Assembly: GCF_018614915.1 (NCBI RefSeq)
Contig: NZ_JAGGNU010000007.1
Location: forward strand, 124,001-188,000
Source: Variovorax paradoxus
Lineage (GTDB): Bacteria; Pseudomonadota; Gammaproteobacteria; Burkholderiales; Burkholderiaceae_C
Reading direction: 5' to 3'
DNA length: 64,000 bases
This document shows, one piece after another, positions 43,760-51,447 of this stretch. The first letter of the stretch is position 1; each line of letters starts with the position of its first letter. The position numbers and the translations under genes were made by a program. The notes below the pieces were generated by a model. The model was not told the origin of the DNA. It did not search any database and saw only the letters and a program-made list of their open reading frames with translations.

Positions 43760-45651
43760 TTCGGTTGCCACCGCACCGTCAGGTAGGCGGCGCGTCCGCG
43801 CTGGTTGTAGCCGTAGGCTGTTTCGTAGGTCACGTCATTGAGGTTCGTGATGCGTCCTTGCACCGACCAATCCTTCGCCACCTGGTACTCGGCGTAGAGA
43901 TCGACGGTCGTGTAGTTGCCGAGCCTGAACGTATTGGCCGTGTCGTCGAAACGGCGGCCCACGTGCAGCGCCGAGCCACCGAACTTCCAGGGACCGACAG
44001 CGTAGTCGATCGCCAGCGAAGCAGTGTTCTTCGCGCGGCGCGGCAGCTGCTTGCCGCTGATCTCGTTGCGCGGGTCCAGCGAATCGAGGCTGGCGTGCAG
44101 GCCCCAGGGGCCGAACTGGCCGTCGTAGCCCAGGGTCCAGCCCTCGATGCGCGCACGCGGCACGTTCTCGGGCCGGGTGGTGTTGGTGATGAAGCCGCGG
44201 ATCCTGTTGTCGTAGCGCACCAGCTTCACGCTCTGGCCGTCCTGGCTCCAGGTGATGCCGACGTCGGTGTTCTTGCCCTCTTCCGGCTGCAGCGCCGCGT
44301 TGCCGAAGCCTGGAAAGTAGAGCTGGTTGAACGAGGGCGCGACGAAGCTGGTGCCGTGCGATGCGTTGACGCGCCAGTTCGGCGTGATGCGGTAGCCATA
44401 GCCGGCGAACCAGGTGTTGCTGTCGCCGAACTGCGAATTGCGGTCGTGCCGCGCGTCGACCTGCCAGCTGTGGGCGCCGGCGCTGCCGTTGAGCCCGACG
44501 AAGGCCGAGTCGATGTCGCGCTCGGTCACCGAGTACCGGGTGTCGCTCTTCACCTTCTGCTCGCGATGCTCCAGGCCTGCCACCAGCGTGCCGATCGGCG
44601 TCGCGATGTCGTTCTGCCACAGGTACTGGTCCTGCGTGGTCTCGAAGAGGCCCGGCACATTGAAAGGTGCGGCGACGATGGCGCGCGTGTAGTCGCGGCT
44701 CTGCGCGTAGCGCAGCTGCGTGGACCAGTTCTCCGTCACCTTGCCGCGCGCGCCGATGTACGCAGTCTGGGTGCGCACGATGCCCCGGGTGTCGCGGTTC
44801 GGGCCGTCGTCGTAATGGTTCACGCCTTCGGAATACAACAGGCCGGTGTCGATCTTCCAGTCGGGATTGAGCTGGTAGCCGAGCGACGCATTGAGTGCAC
44901 TCTGCGAGAACGGATCGCGGTCCGGATTGAAGTTACCGAACTGCACCTTGCGATTGGTGGCGGAGAAGCTCTTGTCGATGGTGCGCTGGGCATCGAGCGA
45001 ATAGGTGAAGGGCCCGGAGGCGCCGGTGAATCCGCCGGTGATCTGCTTGTAGCCTTCGCTGCCGATGGTGGTCGACGCGCGCGGGCTGAACGAATCCTCG
45101 CCCGGTTTCGCCTTGCGCGTGAAGATCTGCACCACGCCGCCCACGCCGTCGCTGCCGTAGAGCGCCGAGGCCGGCCCCTTGACGACCTCAATACGGTCGA
45201 TCATCTCGACCGGGATGTTGTCCCAGGCCGGCGTGCCGGTGGTTGCGGAGCCGTAGCGCACGCCGTCGATCAACAGGATCGTGTGGCGCGCTTCCGTGCC
45301 GCGGATGAAGACGCCGCTGGCCTTGCCGGCGCCGCCGTTGGCGGTGATCTGGACACCGGCGACGCGGGCCAGGATCTCGGGCAGGGTGCGGCTGGCCTGC
45401 CGCTCGATCTGCGCGCGGTCGATGATCACCGTGTCCGACACCAGCTCGTCAACGCGCGTCGGCGTGCGGGTCGCGGTCACCACCGTTTCGGCGAGTGTCG
45501 GCGCCGCGGCTTGTGCGAACGCGAGCGTGGGCAGGCACGCCATGCCGCCCAGCATGGCGGCCAGCGACAGGGAAAGGGCACTGGGGGATGGAAGTGAACG
45601 CGGCGAAGCGCCCTCGGCGGCGCGTGCGGAAGAAACGCAGGTGGTCATCAT
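43756..45651 (-). CDS. btuB: TonB-dependent vitamin B12 outer-membrane receptor
   Basis: Energised outer-membrane uptake of cobalamin and related corrinoids. The 631-residue protein has a signal peptide ending AFAQA, a TonB-box-like stretch (AETVVTATRTPTRV), a plug domain (QITANGGAGKASGVFIRGTE, VVKGPASALYGSDGVGGVVQ) and a 22-strand barrel closing with AYLTVRWQPK, whose last residue is Lys rather than an aromatic. First gene of the riboswitch-controlled operon. ATG 45651 and 45648 are adjacent candidates; there is no clear Shine-Dalgarno. Confidence 0.94.
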   Translation of the reverse strand: MMTTCVSSARAAEGASPRSLPSPSALSLSLAAMLGGMACLPTLAFAQAAAPTLAETVVTATRTPTRVDELVSDTVIIDRAQIERQASRTLPEILARVAGVQITANGGAGKASGVFIRGTEARHTILLIDGVRYGSATTGTPAWDNIPVEMIDRIEVVKGPASALYGSDGVGGVVQIFTRKAKPGEDSFSPRASTTIGSEGYKQITGGFTGASGPFTYSLDAQRTIDKSFSATNRKVQFGNFNPDRDPFSQSALNASLGYQLNPDWKIDTGLLYSEGVNHYDDGPNRDTRGIVRTQTAYIGARGKVTENWSTQLRYAQSRDYTRAIVAAPFNVPGLFETTQDQYLWQNDIATPIGTLVAGLEHREQKVKSDTRYSVTERDIDSAFVGLNGSAGAHSWQVDARHDRNSQFGDSNTWFAGYGYRITPNWRVNASHGTSFVAPSFNQLYFPGFGNAALQPEEGKNTDVGITWSQDGQSVKLVRYDNRIRGFITNTTRPENVPRARIEGWTLGYDGQFGPWGLHASLDSLDPRNEISGKQLPRRAKNTASLAIDYAVGPWKFGGSALHVGRRFDDTANTFRLGNYTTVDLYAEYQVAKDWSVQGRITNLNDVTYETAYGYNQRGRAAYLTVRWQPK

Positions 45652-45743
45652 TGGGGAACACAAAAGATCAATGTCCGCCACCGGCTTCCCCGCCGGTGCT
45701 TGGACGTCATGGCCGCCCCATGCTTCACGCATGCGGCAGCCGC

Positions 45744-45944
45744 CTCGTTGGCCGGTATCCGGGCTGGCAGCGCGGCCCCCGCCGCCTTCCCAGGCGCCTG
45801 TTTCAGGGCGCCCAGTGGCTTCTTGACGAGGGTGGCACCGAGGAGGTGCCGTCTGCTTGACCGTTGCGGGGGCAGCGCAGGCTGGCTCGGCCGGTGGGGC
45901 GTCGACTCCTGCTTCCCGTTGAACTGCGCCGCGTGAACCGCGGC
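45744..45944 (-). ncRNA. Cobalamin riboswitch upstream of btuB
   Basis: Read on the minus strand, the leader shows the known cobalamin-element landmarks in order: AACGGGAAGC near the 5' end, GCTGCCCCCGCAACGGT, GCCACTGGG, GGGAAGGCGG and the B12 box CAGCCCGGATACCGGCC (about 45751-45766). It ends about 90 nt before the btuB start. Binding of coenzyme B12 should shut down btuB and the seven coupled genes. No intrinsic terminator was seen between element and start, so control is probably at translation. Confidence 0.95.
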
Positions 45945-45970
45945 GCGAGCACCAACGCGCGGATTTTAAG

Positions 45971-46062
45971 CTCGCCCCCAGGCTGCGCGCACTTCGTGTC
46001 GCTTCGCCAACCCCCTACCGGGGGCAACACCAGCGGCCCGGCAGAGCCGGTTCCGCGGTGTT
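45971..46062 (+). repeat. Comamonadaceae-type palindromic repeat, copy 1 (left arm of inverted pair)
   Basis: Contains CCCCCAGGCT, CACTTCGTGT, GCCAACCCCCT..GGGGGC and GCGGCCCGGCAGAGCCGGTT. The same blocks return in reverse orientation at 46121-46221. Together they can form a long cruciform or hairpin between the riboswitch and the ZapB-like gene. The 575-nt stretch 45652-46226 has no gene: it holds the riboswitch, this inverted pair and a short spacer. Confidence 0.8.
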
Positions 46063-46120
46063 TCCCGAAGAGTCCGGCATACCCTCATCATTGCGCACAG
46101 TCGGCCGCGCGGAGCGCGCC

Positions 46121-46221
46121 CGTTGGTGAGCCGCCGCGGAACCGGCTTTGCCGGGCCGCAGGGCGGCGCCCCCTGCAAGGGGGTTGGCGGCCACACGAAG
46201 TGGGCAAGCCTGGGGGTGTAC
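46121..46221 (-). repeat. Comamonadaceae-type palindromic repeat, copy 2 (right arm of inverted pair)
   Basis: Reverse-oriented copy of 45971-46062: AACCGGCTTTGCCGGGCCGC, AGGGGGTTGG and ACACGAAGTG..AGCCTGGGGG mirror the left copy. Both also contain small internal palindromes. Likely a transcription boundary between two oppositely oriented operons. Confidence 0.8.
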
Positions 46222-46226
46222 TTAGA

Positions 46227-46460
46227 ATGCCCCCCATGCCTGCACCGAGCCGTATTGAACAGATCGCCGAGCGCGTCGAACGTTTGCTTGTGCGCCACGA
46301 AGAAGTGCAGCGGACCAATGCGTTGCTGCAAGACCAGGTGAACGCGCTCGCGCGCGAACGCGATGCGCTCAAGTCGCGGCTGGCCGCGGCGCGCACGCGG
46401 CTCGATGCGCTGCTCGAACAGCTGCCGGCAGATCCCTCCCAAGACGCCACCTCTCCCTGA
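46227..46460 (+). CDS. Small coiled-coil protein, ZapB-like
   Basis: 77 residues, almost wholly a coiled coil: RIEQIAERVERLLVRHEEVQ, TNALLQDQVNALARERDALK, SRLAAARTRLDALLEQL with heptad hydrophobics, then a short tail. In many beta- and gamma-proteobacteria such a small protein precedes zapA and acts in Z-ring assembly. TAGAAT at 46223-46228, overlapping the first ATG, could be a -10 box; the start might then be ATG 46236. Its stop overlaps the zapA start (TGATG). Confidence 0.75.
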   Translation: MPPMPAPSRIEQIAERVERLLVRHEEVQRTNALLQDQVNALARERDALKSRLAAARTRLDALLEQLPADPSQDATSP

Positions 46461-46795
46461 TGAAACAAGTCGAAGTCCAGATCATGGGCCAGAGCTACCT
46501 GCTCGGCTGCCCCGAAGGCGGCGAGCCGCAACTGCGCGAAGCCGTCGAGCGCGTCGATGCCGCGATGTGCAAGATCCGCGATGCCGGCAAGGTGAAGGCA
46601 CGCGACCGTATCGCCGTGCTGGCCTCGCTCAATCTGGCCTTCGATCTGGCCCAGCGCGAGGCGGCGCTCGCCGCGCCTGCCGCGCCCCCGGCCGCGCCAG
46701 CGGCAGGCCCCGACGCGACAGCCGACGAGGCACGCGCCGCGCAACTGATCCAGCGCCTCGATCAAGCCCTCGCCGGCGACGACCATTTGCTATAG
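46460..46795 (+). CDS. zapA: Cell division protein ZapA
   Basis: Stabilises FtsZ filaments at mid-cell. 111 residues: N-terminal globular part (KQVEVQIMGQSYLLGCPEGG, LREAVERVDAAMCKIRDAG, KARDRIAVLASLNLAFDL) and a C-terminal helix with an Ala/Pro-rich interruption that is longer than usual. The first block with LGCP and the RDRIAVLAALN-type motif are diagnostic. The 6S RNA gene follows, as in many proteobacteria. Confidence 0.93.
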   Translation: MKQVEVQIMGQSYLLGCPEGGEPQLREAVERVDAAMCKIRDAGKVKARDRIAVLASLNLAFDLAQREAALAAPAAPPAAPAAGPDATADEARAAQLIQRLDQALAGDDHLL

Positions 46796-46834
46796 GCGGC
46801 GCACGCTTGCGCGCGCGCGGGCGTAAAATCCGAT

Positions 46835-47007
46835 TCGTCTGCGGTGCGTGTCGGGCTTAATATTTCCTTGTTCCAATGCTCTACGGAGCAGGGCTTGGTA
46901 TATCGCTTGGCGGGTGTGATCATCTCGCGTCAGATGAACCCGAAGCCTCGCTGCCCTCGCCCACCTGAACCCTGGTTCAGGATGCGAGTCCGGCCTCACT
47001 CGCAGAC
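46835..47007 (+). ncRNA. ssrS: 6S RNA
   Basis: Long hairpin RNA that mimics an open promoter and binds sigma70-RNA polymerase in stationary phase. The ends pair: GTCTGCG (46835-46841) with CGCAGAC (47001-47007), and GTG/CAC and CGG/CCG blocks extend the closing stem, with a large interior region between. About 173 nt, a normal size. A -10 box TAAAAT lies at 46822-46827, correctly placed. Location right after zapA is the conserved proteobacterial site; usually fthC (ygfA) follows, but here a TauE/SafE gene does. Confidence 0.85.
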
Positions 47008-47021
47008 ACCTTTTTTGGACG

Positions 47022-47055
47022 GCCACGGCCCCGTTTTCGGGGCCGTGGCTTTTTT
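47022..47055 (+). terminator. Strong intrinsic terminator after 6S RNA
   Basis: GCCACGGCCCCG and CGGGGCCGTGGC form a perfect 12-bp stem with a TTTT loop (47022-47049), followed at once by six T (47050-47055). It should end zapA/6S transcription before the next gene. A separate T-run (47011-47016) directly after the 6S stem may be the first stop. Confidence 0.9.
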
Positions 47056-47070
47056 CAGAGGCTTCTTCCA

Positions 47071-47886
47071 ATGACGATCGCCCCCCTGCTGGTCGCCGAG
47101 CTCGCCGTGCTCGGCGTCGGCACCGGTTTTCTCGCCGGCCTGCTCGGTATCGGCGGCGGCATGCTCATGGTGCCTTTCATCACCATCATCCTGGGCCATC
47201 GCGGCGTACCGTCCGACCTGGCGGTGAAGATGGCGATCGCGACCTCGATGTCGACCATCATGTTCACGTCCATCTCGAGCGTGATCGCGCATCACCGGCG
47301 CGGCGCCGTGCGCTGGGACATCGTGAAAAGGCTGTCGCCCGGCATCGTGATCGGCAGCCTGATCGGCAGCCTCGGTGTGTTCGCCTTGCTCAAGGGCTCG
47401 GCGCTCGCGATCTTCTTCGCACTCTTCGTCGGCTTCTCGGCGACCCAGATGTTCCTGAACCGCAAGCCCAAGCCCACGCGCCAGATGCCGGGCACCGTGG
47501 GCCAGCTCGCAGGCGGCGGCGTGATCGGCTTCGTCTCGGGCCTGGTCGGCGCCGGCGGCGGCTTCATCAGCGTTCCCTTCATGACCTGGTGCAATGTCGC
47601 GATCCACAACGCCGTGGCGACCAGCGCGGCACTCGGCTTTCCGATCGCGGTCGCCAACGTGCTCGGCTACGTCGCGAGCGGCCAGTCGGTGCAGGGCCTG
47701 CCGGACGCCTCCATCGGCTACATCTGGCTGCCTGCACTGGTCGTGATCGCGGTCTGCAGCTTCATCACCGCACCGCTCGGCGCCAAGGCCGCGCACAGCC
47801 TGCCGGTCGGCAAGCTCAAGCGCGTTTTCGCGAGCATCCTGTACGTGCTCGCGACCTACATGCTCTGGAAGGGCTTGCGCGGCTGA
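47071..47886 (+). CDS. TauE/SafE family sulfite-type exporter (TSUP)
   Basis: Inner-membrane anion permease of the TSUP family, 271 residues with about eight helices. Two related halves each carry a Gly-rich motif: GFLAGLLGIGGGMLMVPFIT near residue 15 and GFVSGLVGAGGGFISVPFMT near residue 155. Family members move sulfite, sulfoacetate or similar organosulfur anions; substrate here unknown. It lies after the 6S RNA terminator and needs its own promoter, which I could not place. Confidence 0.85.
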   Translation: MTIAPLLVAELAVLGVGTGFLAGLLGIGGGMLMVPFITIILGHRGVPSDLAVKMAIATSMSTIMFTSISSVIAHHRRGAVRWDIVKRLSPGIVIGSLIGSLGVFALLKGSALAIFFALFVGFSATQMFLNRKPKPTRQMPGTVGQLAGGGVIGFVSGLVGAGGGFISVPFMTWCNVAIHNAVATSAALGFPIAVANVLGYVASGQSVQGLPDASIGYIWLPALVVIAVCSFITAPLGAKAAHSLPVGKLKRVFASILYVLATYMLWKGLRG

Positions 47887-47997
47887 GTGCAAGCCCCCCT
47901 GCTTCGATGCGGCTTCTCTGTACGCGCGCAGCATCGCGCCGTATAACCCTGCCATGCGGCGCTTTCGCCGCAGGTCGCAGAGAACGAGAGGCTGTGC

Positions 47998-48423
47998 ATG
48001 AAGATCCTGATCGCCGTCGACGGCAGTCCCCATACGCAGAAGGCGCTCGATTACCTGGCCGCACACCGCAGCATGTTCGTCGACGGGCATGAGCTGATCG
48101 TGGTGCACGTGTGTCCCGGCCTGCCCGGCCACGTGGTGCGTCACCTCAACAAGGACGTGGTGACGGATTACTACGCGGAGGAGAGCGCCAAGGTCATCGA
48201 GCCGGTCAAGGCTTTTCTGGTCCGGCACGACATCGCCAGCTACCGGGTCGATCAGCGCCACGGCCACGCGGCCGAGGAGATCCTGAAGACCGCGACTTCC
48301 AGCGGCGCCGAGCTGATCGTGATGGGCACCCACGGCCACGGGATCTTCGGCCGCGCGCTCATGGGTTCGGTGGCGACCAAGGTCATTTCGGAGACGGACA
48401 TCTCGGTGCTGCTGGTGCAATAG
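47998..48423 (+). CDS. Universal stress protein (UspA family)
   Basis: Cytoplasmic 141-residue protein of the USP family. It begins MKILIAVDGSPHTQKALDYL, and near the C-terminus has the ATP-binding type loop GTHGHGIFGRALMGSVATKV with SETDISVLLVQ (G-2x-G-9x-G(S/T) pattern). The middle has HEEII-like GHAAEEILKTATSSGAELIV. Single domain. A tandem with the preceding permease is possible, but 111 nt separate them. Confidence 0.93.
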   Translation: MKILIAVDGSPHTQKALDYLAAHRSMFVDGHELIVVHVCPGLPGHVVRHLNKDVVTDYYAEESAKVIEPVKAFLVRHDIASYRVDQRHGHAAEEILKTATSSGAELIVMGTHGHGIFGRALMGSVATKVISETDISVLLVQ

Positions 48424-48456
48424 GCCGGGCTTCGGCGTTCGGCCTGTTCGGCCCGA

Positions 48457-49422
48457 TCAGTGCCGACGATCGCGCAGCCGCCACTCGCGCGGCGAAGAGC
48501 CGAAGCGCTCGCGGAACGCGCGGCTGAAATGCGCGGCATCGTTGAAGCCGCGGCTGTAGGCGATCTCGCTTACCGTGCGGCCGGCCAGCGCGGGCGCCAG
48601 CAGGTCGCGGCTGCAGGCCTCGAGCCGGCGCTCCCAGATGTACTGCGCGGGCGTCAGCGGCTCGCTCTTGAACACGCGATGGAGCTGGCTCACCGACAGA
48701 CCGAGTTCGGCCGCCAGGCTGCCGACCGAGAGCTCGGCATCGCCCAGTTGCTCGTCGACGCGGCGCTTGATGCGCGCGAGGTGGAAGGCGGTCAGGTTGC
48801 TGAGGCTCGGCGAGCGCGCGGCGGGCAGCGTCTGCAGCCCGGCGACGAGGATGCTCAGCACGCCGTTGGCCACCGCCAGCGCCGACGCGGGCTGCAGCGT
48901 GTCGATGTCTTCGCGCAGGGTGCCGATCATGTTGATCAGCAGGTGGCCCGCCCCCTGGCGGCCGGAGACCGCGGTGGCAGTCAATGCCTCGGTGTCGCGC
49001 AGCTCGCTGCGCAGGCGCTCGCCGGGGAGCTTGAGCACGATCTGCTCGAAGGCATCGTCGAAGAGGAGCTGGTAGGGCCGCGTGCTGTCGTAGAGCGCGA
49101 AGTCGCCCACCGCCAGCACGGCGTCGCGCCCGTCCTGGCGCACCACGCCGCGGCCGCGGGTCTGGATGCCGACCAGGAAGTAGTCGTCGCCGGAGCGCGC
49201 GATATGGCCCGGCGTGCGCATGACGCTTTGCGCGCCCGATCGCACCACCGACACGTCCAGTGCCGGCAGCGTGTGCTGGCGGATGCTGCCCTCGAAGTCG
49301 CCCGGCGGGCCGCCGCGCACCGGATCGCAACCGAGCTGCACATAGATGTTGCAGATCATGTCGGTCCAGTAGGCCAGCCGCTGTTCGCGCGGCACGGTGT
49401 CGGTGCTGAGCAGTCGGTTCAT
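48457..49422 (-). CDS. AraC-family transcriptional regulator
   Basis: 321 residues: an N-terminal AraC-binding-like domain (PREQRLAYWTDMICNIYVQL, FLVGIQTRGRGVVRQDGRD, FALYDSTRPYQLLF) like FeaR, and a C-terminal pair of helix-turn-helix motifs (LAAELGLSVSQLHRVFKSEP and EIAYSRGFNDAAHFSRAFRE RFG). The YDS(T)RPY signature is typical of regulators of aromatic or aldehyde catabolism genes. No obvious partner operon. It is divergent from the VOC gene, 94 nt apart. Confidence 0.9.
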   Translation of the reverse strand: MNRLLSTDTVPREQRLAYWTDMICNIYVQLGCDPVRGGPPGDFEGSIRQHTLPALDVSVVRSGAQSVMRTPGHIARSGDDYFLVGIQTRGRGVVRQDGRDAVLAVGDFALYDSTRPYQLLFDDAFEQIVLKLPGERLRSELRDTEALTATAVSGRQGAGHLLINMIGTLREDIDTLQPASALAVANGVLSILVAGLQTLPAARSPSLSNLTAFHLARIKRRVDEQLGDAELSVGSLAAELGLSVSQLHRVFKSEPLTPAQYIWERRLEACSRDLLAPALAGRTVSEIAYSRGFNDAAHFSRAFRERFGSSPREWRLRDRRH

Positions 49423-49516
49423 GAATCCTTCCCATGCGGTGTGCAGGCCGAAACCTACGCCGGAAGCAGCCTCCGTGCCACGGTGGCAACCCGCCCCCCG
49501 CCACTACCATGCGCGC

Positions 49517-49900
49517 ATGGCCATCCAACTGAATCACACGATCGTCAGGGCCCGCGATCCACGGGCATCCGCCGTCTTCCTGGCGGAGATTCTCGGCCGC
49601 GGTGCGCCCGTTCCCTTCGGCCCCTTCGAGGGCGTGGAGGTGGACAACGATGTCACTCTCGACTTCATGCGGGCCGAGGGCGACATCCCGTGGCAGCATC
49701 TGGCCTTTCTGGTAAGCGAGGCCGAGTTCGACGAGATCTTCGGCCGCATCCGCGAACGCGGCCTGCCCTACTGGGCCGATCCGGGCCACCACCGGCCCGG
49801 CGAGATCAACCACGGCGATGGTGGCCGCGGCGTCTATTGGAACGACCCGGACGGCCATAACCTGGAGATCCTCACGCGGCCTTACGGCAGCGGTGGCTAG
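49517..49900 (+). CDS. VOC-superfamily protein (glyoxalase/dioxygenase fold)
   Basis: 127-residue single-domain vicinal-oxygen-chelate protein. Metal-ligand candidates are His in LNHTIVRARDP, His in PWQHLAFLV and Glu in DGHNLEILTRPY; GRGVYWNDPDGHNLEI is the typical closing motif. Reaction not predictable from sequence. Start ATG 49517. Its stop codon and that of the convergent malonyl-CoA synthetase overlap on CTAG (49897-49900). Confidence 0.85.
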   Translation: MAIQLNHTIVRARDPRASAVFLAEILGRGAPVPFGPFEGVEVDNDVTLDFMRAEGDIPWQHLAFLVSEAEFDEIFGRIRERGLPYWADPGHHRPGEINHGDGGRGVYWNDPDGHNLEILTRPYGSGG

Positions 49901-51447
49901 ACGAACAGACTCTTGTGCTGCTCGCGCAGCAAGGCCTTCTGCACCTTGCCCATCGCATTGCGCGGCAGTTCGGGCACGACGAAGCAGCGCTTCGGGATCT
50001 TGAAGTTGGCGAGCTTCTTCTTGAGCTCGCCCACGATCGCGTCGCCGTCCAGCGCCGCGCCGGGCTTCGGCGTGACGATGGCGACGCCGACTTCGCCGAA
50101 ATCCGGATGCGGCACGCCCACGAGCGCGCTCTCGGCCACGCCATCCATCTCGTTGATGTAGGCCTCGATCTCGGCCGGGTAGACGTTGTAGCCGCCGCTG
50201 ATGATCAGGTCCTTGCTGCGGCCCACGATGGCGACGTAGCCGAGCCCGTCGATCTTGCCGACATCGCCGGTCTTGAAATAGCCGTCGGCGGTGAACTCCT
50301 CGCGGGTCTTCTGGGGCATGCGCCAGTAGCCGACGAACACGTTGGGGCCGGCGACCTCGATGTGGCCGATCTCGTCGGTCGCGCAAGGCTCGCCCGCATC
50401 GTTGCGCACGCGAAGTTGCACGCCCGGCAAGGGGAAGCCCACTGTCCCGCCGCGCCGCTGACCCTGCACCGCGCTGTAGGGGTTGGAGCAAAGCATCGCG
50501 GTCTCGCTCATGCCGTAGCGCTCCAGGATGGTGTGGCCGGTGCGCTCGCGCCAGGATTCGAAGGTCTCGATGAGAAGCGGCGCGGAACCGGCGATGAAGA
50601 GGCGCATGCTGCTGCAGGCCTCGCGCGTGAGGCCGGCTTCGGCCAGCATGCGCACGTAGAGCGTGGGCACACCCATGAAGACGGTGGCTTCCGGCAGCCG
50701 GGCCACCACGCGCTTGGGATCGAACTTGTTGAGCCAGATCATCCGGCTGCCGCTGATGAGCGCGCCGTGGATCGCGACGAAGAGGCCGTGCACGTGGAAG
50801 ATCGGCAGTGCGTGGATCAGCACGTCGCCGTCGCCCTGCCCGCCGGTGTGCCAGCCCCAGTAGTCCTTCAGCACCTCGGCGTTGGAGCGCAGGTTGCGGT
50901 GCGTGAGCATCGCGCCCTTGCTGCGGCCGGTGGTGCCGCTGGTGTAGAGGATGGCGGCGAGATCGTCGTCCTTCTTCTGCGCGACTGTGTGGCGGTCGCT
51001 GCACTGGGCCGCGAGCTCGAGCAGGGTGCCGGTGCGGTCGTCGTCGAGCGTGAACACGTGGCGGGTGCCGGCCGCGTTCGCGATCGGTCCCACCCAGCCC
51101 GCGTTGGCGCTGCTGCAGACCACCACGGCCGGCTCGGCATTGCCGATGAAGTACTCGATCTCGGCGCCGCGGTAGGCGGTGTTGAGCGGCAGGAACACGT
51201 AGCCCGCGCGCAACGTCGCCAGATACAGCAGCATGGCCTCGACCGACTTCTCGACCTGCACCGCGATGCGGGCCCCCTTGTCGAGTTTCAGCGCATCGAG
51301 CAGGTTCGCGATCATCGCGCTGGCGCGCTCCAGGTCGCGCCAGGAATAGAACAGGCGGTCGTCGGTCTCGACCGCGACGGCATCGAGGTCGGCCGGGAAA
51401 GCCGCACGCAGCGCGGCGTAGAGGTTGGCGTTGGTCGCTTCGGTCAT
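49897..51447 (-). CDS. matB: Malonyl-CoA synthetase (acyl-CoA synthetase family)
   Basis: ATP-dependent ligase that makes malonyl-CoA from malonate, last gene of the malonate operon. 516 residues: AMP-binding motif AILYTSGTTGRSKGAMLTHR, LERYGMSETAMLCSNPY, GYFKTGDVGKIDGLGYVAIV, hinge RSKDLIISGGYNVYPAEIE and catalytic Lys in LPRNAMGKVQKALLRE. The blocks match MatB rather than acetate or fatty-acid ligases. Specificity is supported by the malonyl-CoA decarboxylase three genes upstream. ATGA overlap with the crotonase-fold gene. Confidence 0.9.
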   Translation of the reverse strand: MTEATNANLYAALRAAFPADLDAVAVETDDRLFYSWRDLERASAMIANLLDALKLDKGARIAVQVEKSVEAMLLYLATLRAGYVFLPLNTAYRGAEIEYFIGNAEPAVVVCSSANAGWVGPIANAAGTRHVFTLDDDRTGTLLELAAQCSDRHTVAQKKDDDLAAILYTSGTTGRSKGAMLTHRNLRSNAEVLKDYWGWHTGGQGDGDVLIHALPIFHVHGLFVAIHGALISGSRMIWLNKFDPKRVVARLPEATVFMGVPTLYVRMLAEAGLTREACSSMRLFIAGSAPLLIETFESWRERTGHTILERYGMSETAMLCSNPYSAVQGQRRGGTVGFPLPGVQLRVRNDAGEPCATDEIGHIEVAGPNVFVGYWRMPQKTREEFTADGYFKTGDVGKIDGLGYVAIVGRSKDLIISGGYNVYPAEIEAYINEMDGVAESALVGVPHPDFGEVGVAIVTPKPGAALDGDAIVGELKKKLANFKIPKRCFVVPELPRNAMGKVQKALLREQHKSLFV

